This document shows positions 1-6,630 of a stretch of DNA of 9,877 nucleotides, in pieces. The notes under the pieces are model-generated. The model was not told the DNA's origin. It saw only the letters and a program-made list of their open reading frames with translations, and searched no databases. Both the position numbers and the translations under genes were made by a program. Within the stretch, counting starts at the first letter, position 1. The number at the start of each line of letters is the position of its first letter. Source of the DNA: an uncultured Oscillospiraceae bacterium (lineage in GTDB: Bacteria > Bacillota > Clostridia > Oscillospirales > Acutalibacteraceae); NCBI GenBank assembly GCA_959601025.1, contig CAUGOD010000057.1:1-9877 (forward strand), written 5' to 3'.

Positions 1-2
1 TG

Positions 3-857
3 ACCGAATTCGACTGCCCCGGCTGCATCCACGTCCACGACGGGGTAGCCTACCCGATCGAGTATACCGAGCGGGAGATCGGCGGCAAGACCATCAAGGA
101 AGCCGTGTTTGACGTGGAGGTGGGGGACGTTCTTACCCTCATCAGCGACGGCGTAATGTACGCCGGCATCGGCGCGGTGATGAACCTCGGCTGGAACTGG
201 GAGAGCGTACGGGATTTTCTGGAGGACAATTGGCAGGAGGAAACCACCAGCGCGCGGATGACCTCCGCGCTGCTCGGAGCCTGCGAGGATTTGTACATGC
301 GGCAGCCGGGGGACGATACCACGGTGGCCACGGTGCGGGTGATCCCGCAGCAGGTGGTCAGCCTCTTCTCCGGTCCGCCCCGCTTCAAGCAGGACGACGA
401 GCGGGTGGTAGTGGACTTCATGTCGCCGGAGGGGACGAAGATCGTCTGCGGCGGCAGCAGCGCCAACCTTGTGGCCCGGGTGCTCGGGCGGGAGGTCACC
501 ACCGACCTGAATTACGACAACGACCTGCCGCCGATCGCCCATATCAAGGGGATCGATCTGGTTACCGAAGGGGTGCTGACCATCCGACAGGTGAACGTGC
601 TGGTCAAAAACTCACTGGAAAACCCGGCCGACCCGGAAAACATCAAGGCGCTGGACGAGGAGAACGGCGCGGCGATGATCGCCCGTATGCTGATCGAGCA
701 TTGCACCCATTTGAACATGTTTATCGGCAAGGCGATCAATCCCGCCCACCAGAATCCCAACCTGCCGGTGGATCTGAGTATCAAAATCCGGCTGCTTGAG
801 GAGCTGGCCGACACCCTGCGCGCGGCGGGCAAGATCGTCCGCATTCGTTATTATTAA
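3..857 (+). CDS. SpoIIE/PP2C-type serine phosphatase, C-terminal part (5' end outside window)
   Basis: The frame is open from base 3, so this is the 3' portion of a longer gene; the GTG at 105 is internal. Two PP2C-type metal-site motifs are visible: LISDGV (about 138-155) and GDDTTVATV (309-335). These are characteristic of SpoIIE-family protein phosphatases, which remove phosphate from serine or threonine of target proteins such as anti-sigma antagonists. After the phosphatase core comes a further tail of about 170 residues (from about 345) that I cannot assign to a domain. A CPGC motif lies near the left edge. The gene sits 91 bp upstream of an [FeFe] hydrogenase in the same direction. SpoIIE-type phosphatases are known neighbours of group B hydrogenases in Clostridia, so a role in controlling hydrogenase expression or redox signalling is plausible but inferred. 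Base composition matches the hydrogenase gene. Confidence 0.85.
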   Translation, partial: TEFDCPGCIHVHDGVAYPIEYTEREIGGKTIKEAVFDVEVGDVLTLISDGVMYAGIGAVMNLGWNWESVRDFLEDNWQEETTSARMTSALLGACEDLYMRQPGDDTTVATVRVIPQQVVSLFSGPPRFKQDDERVVVDFMSPEGTKIVCGGSSANLVARVLGREVTTDLNYDNDLPPIAHIKGIDLVTEGVLTIRQVNVLVKNSLENPADPENIKALDEENGAAMIARMLIEHCTHLNMFIGKAINPAHQNPNLPVDLSIKIRLLEELADTLRAAGKIVRIRYY

Positions 858-872
858 GAATATAGAGAACCT

Positions 873-890
873 CCGCCGCGGATGCGGCGG
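873..890 (+). other. GC-rich intergenic hairpin between phosphatase and hydrogenase genes
   Basis: CCGCCGC (873-879) pairs perfectly with GCGGCGG (884-890) around a GGAT loop. No T tract follows, so it is not a typical intrinsic terminator. It may act as an mRNA stability or processing element between two co-transcribed genes. That role is inferred. Confidence 0.45.
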
Positions 891-948
891 CGCATTATAC
901 AAGAGGCTGTCCCTCCATCCGGGGAAGGACGGCCGGAAAGGCACGGCT

Positions 949-2403
949 ATGGACAACATCACGGATATCGTACAAATCAAACACGAGGTGCTCCGCCGCA
1001 CGGCGAAGCACGCCTTCGACGGCGACCTGTACGAGGAATACGATAAAATTCCCTATGAAATGATCGAAGGAATCAAGCCGAAGTTCCGTTGCTGCGTCTA
1101 CCGCGAACGGGAGATCGTCCGCCAGCGTGTCCGCATGGCGATGGGCAAGCTGCCCGTCGACGTGCTGTACACCGACGCGGACAGCGCGCAGGTGGTTCAC
1201 GTTATCCCCTGCGCCTGCGAGGGCTGCCCGATCGCGAAAATCACCGTTACGCAGAATTGCCAGAACTGCCTTGCCAAGAAATGCGTCAAGGCCTGTCCGT
1301 TCGGCGCGATCACCAGCACGCCGCATGGAGCGGTGATCGACCAGTCCAAATGCAAGAAGTGCGGGAAATGCGTCGCCGCCTGTCCCTATCACGCGATCGT
1401 GGAAATCGAGCGGCCCTGCATCCGGAGCTGTCCGGTTAAGGCGATCAATATGGATGACAACGACATCGCCACGATTGATCCGAAGAAATGCGTCAACTGC
1501 GGCGCCTGCGTGGTGGGTTGCCCGTTCGGTGCAATTTCCGATGTGTCGATGCTGGTCAGCGTGATTGACGCGTTGCGGACGGAGGGCAAGGAAGTCGTCG
1601 CGATGGTCGCCCCCGCCATTGAAGGGCAGTTCGGCGCGGCCACCCTGCCTCAGATCAAGCAGGCGATCCGGAAGCTTGGCTTCGACGACGTGTACGAGGT
1701 TGCCCTCGGCGCGGATATGGTCGCTTACAGCGAGGCGGCGGAGCTGGCTGAGCGACGGGCCGCCGGCGAGCCGATGACCTCCTCCTGCTGCCCGGCGTTT
1801 GTCAACCTGGTGCGCAAGCATTTCCCTGCGCTGGAAAAATATGTGTCCACCACCGTTTCTCCCATGGTGGCGGTAGAGCGGTATATCCGCAGCATCCGCC
1901 CCGGCGTCACTACGGTGTTTATCGGCCCCTGCATCGCCAAGAAAAACGAGGTAATGGGGAGCTATGTTGATGAGATTGATTATGCCCTGACCTTTGAAGA
2001 GCTGTACGCCATGTTCTGTGCGAAGGGCATTGAGGTGGAGGAGACCGATGAGGCCGCCGATGAGGCGACCCGTTACGGCAAGGGCTTCGCCCTTTCCGGT
2101 GGCGTGACCGGCGCGGTCACGCAGGTGCTGACCGAGCGGGGAGAGGACGCCAATGTGAACGCGCAGAAGTGCAGCGGCGCGGACGAATGCCGCAAGGCGC
2201 TGATGCTCCTGAAAGCCGGTAAGCTGCCGGTCGATTTTGTGGAAGGGATGTTCTGCGTAGGCGGCTGTATGGGCGGCCCTGCGACCCTGGCGGAAATCCA
2301 GAAATCGAAAAAAGTGTTCGAGACCCGCCTCGGCAGCGAGGTGGGCGTGGTCGAAAACGTCGAGAGCAAGGGCCTCGACAAGGCCAATATCCATCGCCAT
2401 TGA
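949..2403 (+). CDS. [FeFe] hydrogenase, group B-like, ferredoxin-type Fe-S N-terminus (484 aa)
   Basis: This is a cytoplasmic iron-only hydrogenase, which reversibly interconverts protons, electrons and H2. The ATG at 949 follows GGAAAGG (935-941) with good spacing; the frame is open further upstream but lacks a better site. The N-terminal part carries Fe-S cysteines: C104/C107/C112/C116, C135/C138/C141/C145, C157/C161, and C181/C184/C187/C191, each set ending in CP and several followed by F/YxAI. The H-cluster domain shows the three signatures: L1 SCCPAF (C280, C281), L2 GPCIAKK (C328) and L3 FCVGGCMGGP (C436, C440). These differ from group A TSCCPGW, MPCxAKK and ExMxCxGGCxGGGG, and fit group B enzymes as I remember them. 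No NADH-binding or [2Fe-2S] ferredoxin-like N-terminal domain is present, so ferredoxin is the likely electron partner. The phosphatase gene just upstream supports the group B context. No frameshift was seen. Confidence 0.93.
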   Translation: MDNITDIVQIKHEVLRRTAKHAFDGDLYEEYDKIPYEMIEGIKPKFRCCVYREREIVRQRVRMAMGKLPVDVLYTDADSAQVVHVIPCACEGCPIAKITVTQNCQNCLAKKCVKACPFGAITSTPHGAVIDQSKCKKCGKCVAACPYHAIVEIERPCIRSCPVKAINMDDNDIATIDPKKCVNCGACVVGCPFGAISDVSMLVSVIDALRTEGKEVVAMVAPAIEGQFGAATLPQIKQAIRKLGFDDVYEVALGADMVAYSEAAELAERRAAGEPMTSSCCPAFVNLVRKHFPALEKYVSTTVSPMVAVERYIRSIRPGVTTVFIGPCIAKKNEVMGSYVDEIDYALTFEELYAMFCAKGIEVEETDEAADEATRYGKGFALSGGVTGAVTQVLTERGEDANVNAQKCSGADECRKALMLLKAGKLPVDFVEGMFCVGGCMGGPATLAEIQKSKKVFETRLGSEVGVVENVESKGLDKANIHRH

Positions 2404-2429
2404 CGGCGTTAACTTCGGAAGATGAAAAC

Positions 2430-2446
2430 GGAGGCGTAGCGTCTCC
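2430..2446 (+). terminator. Weak stem-loop downstream of the hydrogenase gene
   Basis: GGAGGCG (2430-2436) pairs with CGTCTCC (2440-2446), including one G-T wobble, around a three-base loop. No T tract follows on the plus strand. On the minus strand the stem is followed by GTTTTC. It may be the residual 3' end of the hydrogenase transcript, but the call is weak. Confidence 0.25.
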
Positions 2447-2477
2447 TGAAAAACAAAATGCGGCCCATCATGGATGT

Positions 2478-2497
2478 GAAGTGGTAAGAAGTGGTAA
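2478..2497 (+). repeat. Tandem 10-bp direct repeat GAAGTGGTAA x2
   Basis: GAAGTGGTAA occurs at 2478-2487 and again at 2488-2497 with no gap. It directly abuts the perfect hairpin at the presumed insertion sequence edge. It could be local slippage or a trace of target-site rearrangement at the insertion point. Confidence 0.6.
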
Positions 2498-2533
2498 AAA
2501 GATGGTAGACACTTTCGTGTCTACCATCTTTTT
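2496..2533 (+). terminator. Perfect 17-bp inverted repeat at IS edge, bidirectional terminator-like
   Basis: The arm at 2496-2512 (AAAAAGATGGTAGACAC) is the exact reverse complement of 2517-2533, with a TTTC loop. An A tract on the left and a T tract on the right give it the form of an intrinsic terminator in both directions. It lies 32 bp upstream of a transposase start, where insertion sequences often carry a hairpin that blocks incoming transcription. It may also hold the left terminal inverted repeat. No matching right end was found downstream. Confidence 0.7.
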
Positions 2534-2564
2534 GTGCTATGATAAAAGCCAAGGAGGAGAGCAA

Positions 2565-2860
2565 ATGCCACGGAAATACATTGTTCGGAGCAAAACAGTA
2601 TCTACGGAGTCTCACGAAGCGGCTACTACAAGTGGCTGCACAGGCAAGGAAAACCGAACCGCTATGAGGTGTCCCAGCAACTCCTGGATACCTGTGTCCG
2701 CGATATCCTGGCTCTGCAATTCGGGTGGATCGTCAGCAATCCCAGCGTGTGGAAGTCTATGACGCGTTTGGGCATCCACGGCTATACCCGATGTCGGAAG
2801 ACGCCTTCCTCCGGCAGCGGCATGGAGCACATCCGATATCCAAACCTGATTTTATGCGGG
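2565..2860 (+). pseudogene. IS3-type transposase remnant (start fused to OrfB pieces)
   Basis: A strong site AAGGAGGAG (2551-2559) precedes ATG at 2565, which opens with MPRKY as an IS3 OrfA might. The reading then belongs to another frame. From about 2591 that frame reads NSIYGVSRSGYYKWL, a recognisable IS3 OrfB N-terminal motif, and continues with HRQGKPNRYEVSQQLLD. The usual HPxxGYRR segment of OrfB is missing; DILALQ runs straight into FGWIVSNPSVWKSMTRLG and then GMEHIRYPNL, after which similarity ends near 2860. The DDE catalytic core is absent. The element is therefore internally deleted at least twice and truncated on the right, and cannot make a transposase. Family assignment is by motif reading. 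The longer surrounding frames at 2400-2762 and 2669-3025 are accidental extensions. Confidence 0.7.
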
Positions 2861-3121
2861 CTTGCGGCCCTTATTACTTCGCTTCGGACACAGCAACCGC
2901 ACACGCAACGGTCGCGCCAACCATCGGGTTGTTGCCCATGGCGCATCGACTTATCAAGCTATTATTATGTTACCTTTATGTTTCTATATTTCCCCCGTTC
3001 ATTAGGAGCTAACCCGAATTATTGAATCCTATGTTCTCTTTATTTCACCGTAACTTTCTCATCAAATGCGAAGGCAAGGGCAGCAAAATGGCAGCATGAA
3101 AAATATTCTTACCCACCCATT
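2861..3121. other. Gene-free accessory stretch
   Basis: I see no supported gene here. The plus-strand frame that runs through the IS remnant continues to 3025 without recognisable protein character. The minus strand downstream of the excisionase-like gene has stops in all frames and no integrase-like motif, although an integrase would be the expected neighbour. AT content rises after about 2950. It is probably debris from loss of the mobile element. Confidence 0.5.
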
Positions 3122-3358
3122 TCAGAACACCTTTCGGTTACGCAGTTCACTGATTTTGTTCGGATCTGTCAAATCCTTACCTTCGTTATCCTCCAGAAAA
3201 CGAATCAACGCTTCTTTCCGGATTTTGTAGGAACCCAATTTCAGGACGGGCAGCAGGCCAGCCTTGATTAGCGAATACACATAAGCATGGTTCGTATGGA
3301 TGAGCTGAGACACCTCCTTTACGGTATAGAGGACCTTATCCTCTGGAATGAGTGCCAT
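3122..3358 (-). CDS. Excisionase-like HTH DNA-binding protein (78 aa)
   Basis: This is a small DNA-binding protein of the MerR-like HTH_17/excisionase type. Residues 9-56 show the pattern: VLYTVKEVSQLI, then a central AYVYSLIKAGLLPVLKLGSYKIRKEALIRFLE, which is the winged helix seen in Xis proteins of Tn916-like and phage elements. ATG at 3358 is preceded on the minus strand by AGGAGGTG (complement at 3366-3373) with 7-bp spacing. Length fits the family. Xis normally bends DNA at attachment sites and partners with a tyrosine integrase, but no integrase gene lies downstream within the window. It diverges from the Xre gene at 3507, sharing a 148-bp intergenic region with a palindrome. It could alternatively be a free-standing regulator. 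Confidence 0.8.
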   Translation of the reverse strand: MALIPEDKVLYTVKEVSQLIHTNHAYVYSLIKAGLLPVLKLGSYKIRKEALIRFLEDNEGKDLTDPNKISELRNRKVF

Positions 3359-3453
3359 GAAACATCACCTCCTTCTCACAGCTTCATCTATAGTATGACG
3401 GATTCAGCCGAGAATGGTCGGGGATGCTTTTTGGAGGACTATAAGAGTGTAAA

Positions 3454-3480
3454 AATAAGGACGACTAGTAGTCCCTTATT
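3454..3480. promoter_or_regulatory. Imperfect palindrome, candidate operator for the Xre regulator
   Basis: The core GACgACTAGTaGTC (3460-3473) is symmetric apart from the two lower-case positions. It is extended by AATAAGG on the left and by CCTTATT on the right with one unpaired base. It lies 27 bp upstream of the Xre start codon in the divergent region shared with the excisionase-like gene. This is a usual position for an autoregulatory site. The role is inferred. Confidence 0.5.
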
Positions 3481-3506
3481 AAAGAAACGATTTGTGAGGA
3501 GACTGA

Positions 3507-3770
3507 ATGGATGAACTTTTCAATAGCCGTTTAAATTATATGGCCGCAGAGCAGCCGGTCGTACCTTTGCTTCCGAAACGATTAAAACAGTTGCGGGGAT
3601 TTCATCTACTGACTCAGAATGAGGTTGCGCCCGTTTTGCATATGGATCGCTCCACCTATGCGTATTATGAGACGGGGAAGACCCAACCGGAAATAGAAAC
3701 ACTGATGAAGCTCGCTCGATTCGATTCCGTTTCGGTGGACTTCCTGCTGGGCATGGACAAAGCGGCATAA
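3507..3770 (+). CDS. Xre/Cro-CI family transcriptional regulator (87 aa)
   Basis: A helix-turn-helix of the Cro/CI type spans residues 24-82: RLKQLR, then LTQNEVAPVLHMDRSTYAYYE, then a TGKTQPEIETLMKLA helix, and FLLG near the end. Such proteins are dimeric repressors of mobile elements and defence operons. ATG at 3507 follows GAGGAG (3496-3501) with 5-bp spacing. The first 20 residues precede the HTH and are unassigned. A palindrome just upstream suggests autoregulation. The gene ends in its own terminator, 208 bp before the helicase gene in the same direction, so it could control the helicase operon without being co-transcribed. It appears intact. Confidence 0.88.
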   Translation: MDELFNSRLNYMAAEQPVVPLLPKRLKQLRGFHLLTQNEVAPVLHMDRSTYAYYETGKTQPEIETLMKLARFDSVSVDFLLGMDKAA

Positions 3771-3776
3771 AAACCG

Positions 3777-3815
3777 ACAGGCTCACGACGATGTTCGTGG
3801 GCCTGTTGTTTTGTA
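3777..3815 (+). terminator. Intrinsic terminator after the Xre gene
   Basis: ACAGGCTCACGA (3777-3788) pairs with TCGTGGGCCTGT (3795-3806) with one mismatch or wobble, closing a short loop. A T-rich tail TGTTTTGTAT follows. It lies 7 bp past the stop codon. Confidence 0.85.
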
Positions 3816-3890
3816 TTATACCAATCAGCCTTTTAAATTCTTGTTTTGGCATTCGAAAAATATTCTGCTGGCGAAAATTATAAGTATCGC

Positions 3891-3919
3891 TTGATGTAAG
3901 CCGCAAAACATAGTAAACT
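3891..3919 (+). promoter_or_regulatory. Candidate sigma-A promoter for the helicase operon
   Basis: TTGATG (3891-3896) and TAAACT (3914-3919) are separated by 17 bp, each matching 4 of 6 consensus bases. The site is 60 bp upstream of the helicase start and downstream of the Xre terminator. The surrounding region is AT-rich. Confidence 0.4.
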
Positions 3920-3978
3920 GGGATATGTAAAATTATGGATAAAAATGAGGCATATATTTCCATCAGGGGGCCCGCGCT

Positions 3979-4962
3979 ATGCAATTGACGCCATTTCATG
4001 CGTATACTATGGCGCGAACACTGGAAAGTTTGCCAGATGGAACCCGCTTTCTTTCCGCGTTTGCATCCTCCGACATCCGGGTGTATCCGTTTCAAATCGC
4101 GGCGGCGGCGTTTGCGCTGCGTTCTCCCTATCAAAAGGGCGTCGTTCTCTGCGATGAAAGCGGGCTGGGAAAAGGCCATGAGGCGATGCTGATGATCACG
4201 CAAAGATGGCTCGAAGGGAAACGGCGGCTTCTTCTGGCTGTTCCCAACGCCGACCTGCTGAACCAGTGGATCGACCTCATTCAAACGCAGTATACCATTC
4301 CCTATGTGGTTCTCTCCAGTCGTGAAGATTGGGAACAAAATGTTACCGATGAATGCCCTCATGCGTTTTTACAGGATGCTCTCGTCCTCACCACCTACGA
4401 CTTTTTAGCGAATCAGCAGGCCGCCGCGCGGGAGGTGAAGTGGGAGCTCACCGTCTTCGAGGAGGCCACCGCCCTGTCCTCTGTTTATCTGGAAGACGGC
4501 AGGCAGGCCGCCGTTCTCAAAGCGATCGCGGAGGGCTCCTTCAAACTGCTCCTCACCGGCACGCCCATCGAAAAGAACATCATGGACTTGTATGGGCTGC
4601 TTTATTTTATTGATGAAACGATCCTTCCTGACGCAGACGACTATATGAAGCGGTATCTACGCCGACCGGAAAATTATCCGGAGTTGAGGGAGCGTGTGAG
4701 CAAATACTGCTTTCGCACTCTGCGCCGTCAAGCGGAGCCGTATGCCAAGCTCCCGCACCGCGTTCCGGTGACTCTGGAATATACCCCATCGGAAAGGGAA
4801 CGGGAGCTGTATGACCTGCTGTTCGCCTACATCAATAAACCGGGCAAGCGTGCGTTTCCTGAAATGGAACCGTATGATCTGGCCCTCCGTCTGCTGGGCC
4901 TTCTCAGTTCCTCCACCGCCGCGATCCGGCAGACAATCGGGGGGATTATCAAGCGACTGTAG
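3979..4962 (+). CDS. SNF2-type helicase, N-terminal half, ending at a premature in-frame TAG
   Basis: This is the first RecA-like lobe of a superfamily 2 SNF2/RapA-type DNA-dependent ATPase. ATG at 3979 follows AGGGGG (3965-3970). Motif I reads CDESGLGKGHEA (residues 58-69, lysine K65); the residue after K is Gly where Thr or Ser normally contacts the nucleotide phosphates and Mg. Motif Ia/Ib region is LLLAVPNADLLNQW. Motif II is degenerate, VFEEATAL (159-166), instead of DEAH. Motif III is LLTGTPIEKNIMDLYGLL (191-208), strongly SNF2-like. The frame stops at TAG 4960-4962 just after the first lobe, and the same frame resumes at 4963 with the second lobe. One C-to-T change from CAG would explain it. 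On its own this 327-aa product should not be a working helicase. Confidence 0.85.
   Translation: MQLTPFHAYTMARTLESLPDGTRFLSAFASSDIRVYPFQIAAAAFALRSPYQKGVVLCDESGLGKGHEAMLMITQRWLEGKRRLLLAVPNADLLNQWIDLIQTQYTIPYVVLSSREDWEQNVTDECPHAFLQDALVLTTYDFLANQQAAAREVKWELTVFEEATALSSVYLEDGRQAAVLKAIAEGSFKLLLTGTPIEKNIMDLYGLLYFIDETILPDADDYMKRYLRRPENYPELRERVSKYCFRTLRRQAEPYAKLPHRVPVTLEYTPSERERELYDLLFAYINKPGKRAFPEMEPYDLALRLLGLLSSSTAAIRQTIGGIIKRL
4960..4962 (+). other. In-frame amber codon splitting the helicase gene
   Basis: Codons around it read AAG CGA CTG TAG TCC ATG CCG. Both sides are in one frame and together encode the full order of SNF2 motifs. No ribosome binding site is well placed for the ATG at 4966; the nearest purine run (about 4940-4945) is about 20 bp away. 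Nonsense mutation, read-through and sequencing error are all possible. Confidence 0.85.
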
Positions 4963-4965
4963 TCC

Positions 4966-6630
4966 ATGCCGGATGCCCAAGAGGAGCTTACCGCATTCCG
5001 CCGCATGGAGGCGGTCGCGGATAGTGTGGAAACCGACGAAAAGGCGCGACTTCTGCTTAGCGTGCTGCATAAGGTGTTTCCAATTCTGAAAAAGCTGGGT
5101 GCCAACAAAAAGATCGTGCTCTTCACGGAAAGCGTGGAAACGCAGAAGTTGCTCTTTTCCCTGCTCAAAGACACATACAAGTGCGGCCTTTACAACGGTT
5201 CCGCTGACTATTCCGTGATACAGTGGTTTCAGGACAAAGGCGAGCTCCTCCTCTCCACCGACCATGGTGCGCGGGGCTTCAATCTGGAGGAAGCGGCCTG
5301 CGTCATTCATTACGATCTGCTGTATAACACCCTTAAAATGGAACAGCGTATTGACCGCTGCCATCGCCTGAACCAGCAAAACGATGTCATCACCATCGCC
5401 TTCATCGACAAGAACAACTTCGCTGATGTGCGTAAGCTGGAACTTGTAAACAAACGGCTGCTGGTATCGGACGGGGTGTTCGGCGTATCCGACGCAGTGA
5501 TGGGTGGATTTACGCACAACCTCGACACGGCGCTGGAGGAGGTCATATCCCACGCCAGAACCAAGGAGCAGGTGGAGGCCGGCTACCGGCAGACGCTGGC
5601 GGTGCATGAGGCGGAGAACCAGCAAATTGTTTCCAGCGCCGAGGATATCCTTTTTACCACCTTCATGGGGAAGCTGGCCCGCAAGGTGGCCGTCACGCCG
5701 CAGTATGTGGAGAAACAGACGAAAGCGCTGAATGACCGGCTGTGGGAACTGGTCAAGTTCTTTTTTGGGCGGTATAACGAAACGTATGAGGACTGCGTCT
5801 ACGAAATCGACGACACTGGACGGACGGTGACCGTCACCCAATATAAAGCTCTCCCCTGTCTCTTCTATTATTGGTCGGGAAGCGGAAGCCGAAAGTACAT
5901 CAGTCAGAAGCGCTACGGTATGGCGGCGGATTTCAAGCCCCGCCACGGCCGGATTACTCTGACGAGTATCTTGGGACAAGGCATTCTCCACGAGCTGGAA
6001 TGCGCCGACAGCGGCGAGCTTGTGGTAGAGGCGGATATCGAGCCATGCACCATCGCCCTGTACACGGTGGAGCTGAAGTCCTCCGGCCGGGAGGCTCCTC
6101 TGCTGACGGGAAAAACTGCGTCCGGCGCCATCCTGTCCGATGAGCAATGCCGGGAGATTCTGCGTTTGCCCGTGATAAGCTTTACGGAGAGTGCGCATAA
6201 AGCGCCCCACTGGCTGCGCGCATCCAGCGGATATCACGAACTGGACCGTTTGGTCCACACGGACGAGCTGTTGGAGCAGGAAAGCGCTGCCCTCAGTCCG
6301 GCACAGGCGGAAGAAATCGACCGGATGAAGCTGCGGGCCAAAGCAGGGAAATCCGCCCTCAGCCGTGCGCTGGGTGAGCTGGAACAGCAGGTAAAGGCGG
6401 CACAGCAGGAGCTTCAGGCTGTTTCCGGCGACCGGATGAAAACCCTGACTCTGAGCAGGAAGCTCAGCCTGCTGCAGCGGGAGCTGGGGCAAAAGAAAGA
6501 AACGCAGTTTTTTGAAGAGATGCAACTGGATTTGGAACTGAAGAAACAGGTTGATGCGTTCTTGGGAAAGCAAAAGGCAACTGCCAAAGTGGTACGGCAG
6601 TTCGTGATTGAGGTGGAGGAACGAAAATGA
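4966..6630 (+). CDS. SNF2-type helicase, C-terminal half with coiled-coil tail
   Basis: This is the second RecA lobe and long tail of the helicase begun at 3979, in the same frame. Motif IV-like KIVLFTES is at residues 49-56 of this half. Motif V is LLLSTDHGARGFNLEEA (94-110). Motif VI is QRIDRCHRLNQ (127-137), compared with the family's QRxxRxHRxGQ, so arginine-finger positions are present. Residues 171-430 form an unassigned accessory region. Residues about 430-540 are rich in charged heptad-like stretches (EEIDRMKLRAKAG, LGELEQQVKAAQQEL, KLSLLQRELGQKKET), suggesting a coiled coil. The reconstructed protein would be about 883 residues. Its TGA overlaps the next start codon (ATGA, 6627-6630), indicating translational coupling. 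GC-rich like the first half. Whether this half is translated by reinitiation at 4966 is unclear. Confidence 0.83.
   Translation: MPDAQEELTAFRRMEAVADSVETDEKARLLLSVLHKVFPILKKLGANKKIVLFTESVETQKLLFSLLKDTYKCGLYNGSADYSVIQWFQDKGELLLSTDHGARGFNLEEAACVIHYDLLYNTLKMEQRIDRCHRLNQQNDVITIAFIDKNNFADVRKLELVNKRLLVSDGVFGVSDAVMGGFTHNLDTALEEVISHARTKEQVEAGYRQTLAVHEAENQQIVSSAEDILFTTFMGKLARKVAVTPQYVEKQTKALNDRLWELVKFFFGRYNETYEDCVYEIDDTGRTVTVTQYKALPCLFYYWSGSGSRKYISQKRYGMAADFKPRHGRITLTSILGQGILHELECADSGELVVEADIEPCTIALYTVELKSSGREAPLLTGKTASGAILSDEQCREILRLPVISFTESAHKAPHWLRASSGYHELDRLVHTDELLEQESAALSPAQAEEIDRMKLRAKAGKSALSRALGELEQQVKAAQQELQAVSGDRMKTLTLSRKLSLLQRELGQKKETQFFEEMQLDLELKKQVDAFLGKQKATAKVVRQFVIEVEERK

Noticed and set aside
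796..948. Upstream extension of the hydrogenase frame
   Set aside because: It overlaps the end of the phosphatase gene, shows no domain, and the ATG at 949 has the better ribosome site.
895..2400. 501-codon minus-strand open frame opposite the hydrogenase
   Set aside because: The plus strand encodes an unmistakable [FeFe] hydrogenase; the reverse frame is rich in His and Arg from codon shadowing.
2478..2533. CRISPR-like repeats
   Set aside because: There are only two adjacent 10-bp units and one hairpin, with no spacers.
2400..2762. 120-codon plus-strand frame
   Set aside because: It starts inside the hydrogenase stop region, runs through the IS hairpin, and its sequence is not protein-like; only the OrfB remnant in another frame is meaningful.
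3520..4362. 280-codon minus-strand frame covering the Xre gene and helicase start
   Set aside because: It spans a terminator, an intergenic region and two plus-strand genes, with no motif of its own.
4960..4962. TAG as pyrrolysine or a reassigned codon
   Set aside because: The site is an inter-domain link with no sign of a special residue, there is no PYLIS-like evidence, and the other genes in the window end in TAA or TGA only by a small sample; a plain nonsense mutation is simpler.
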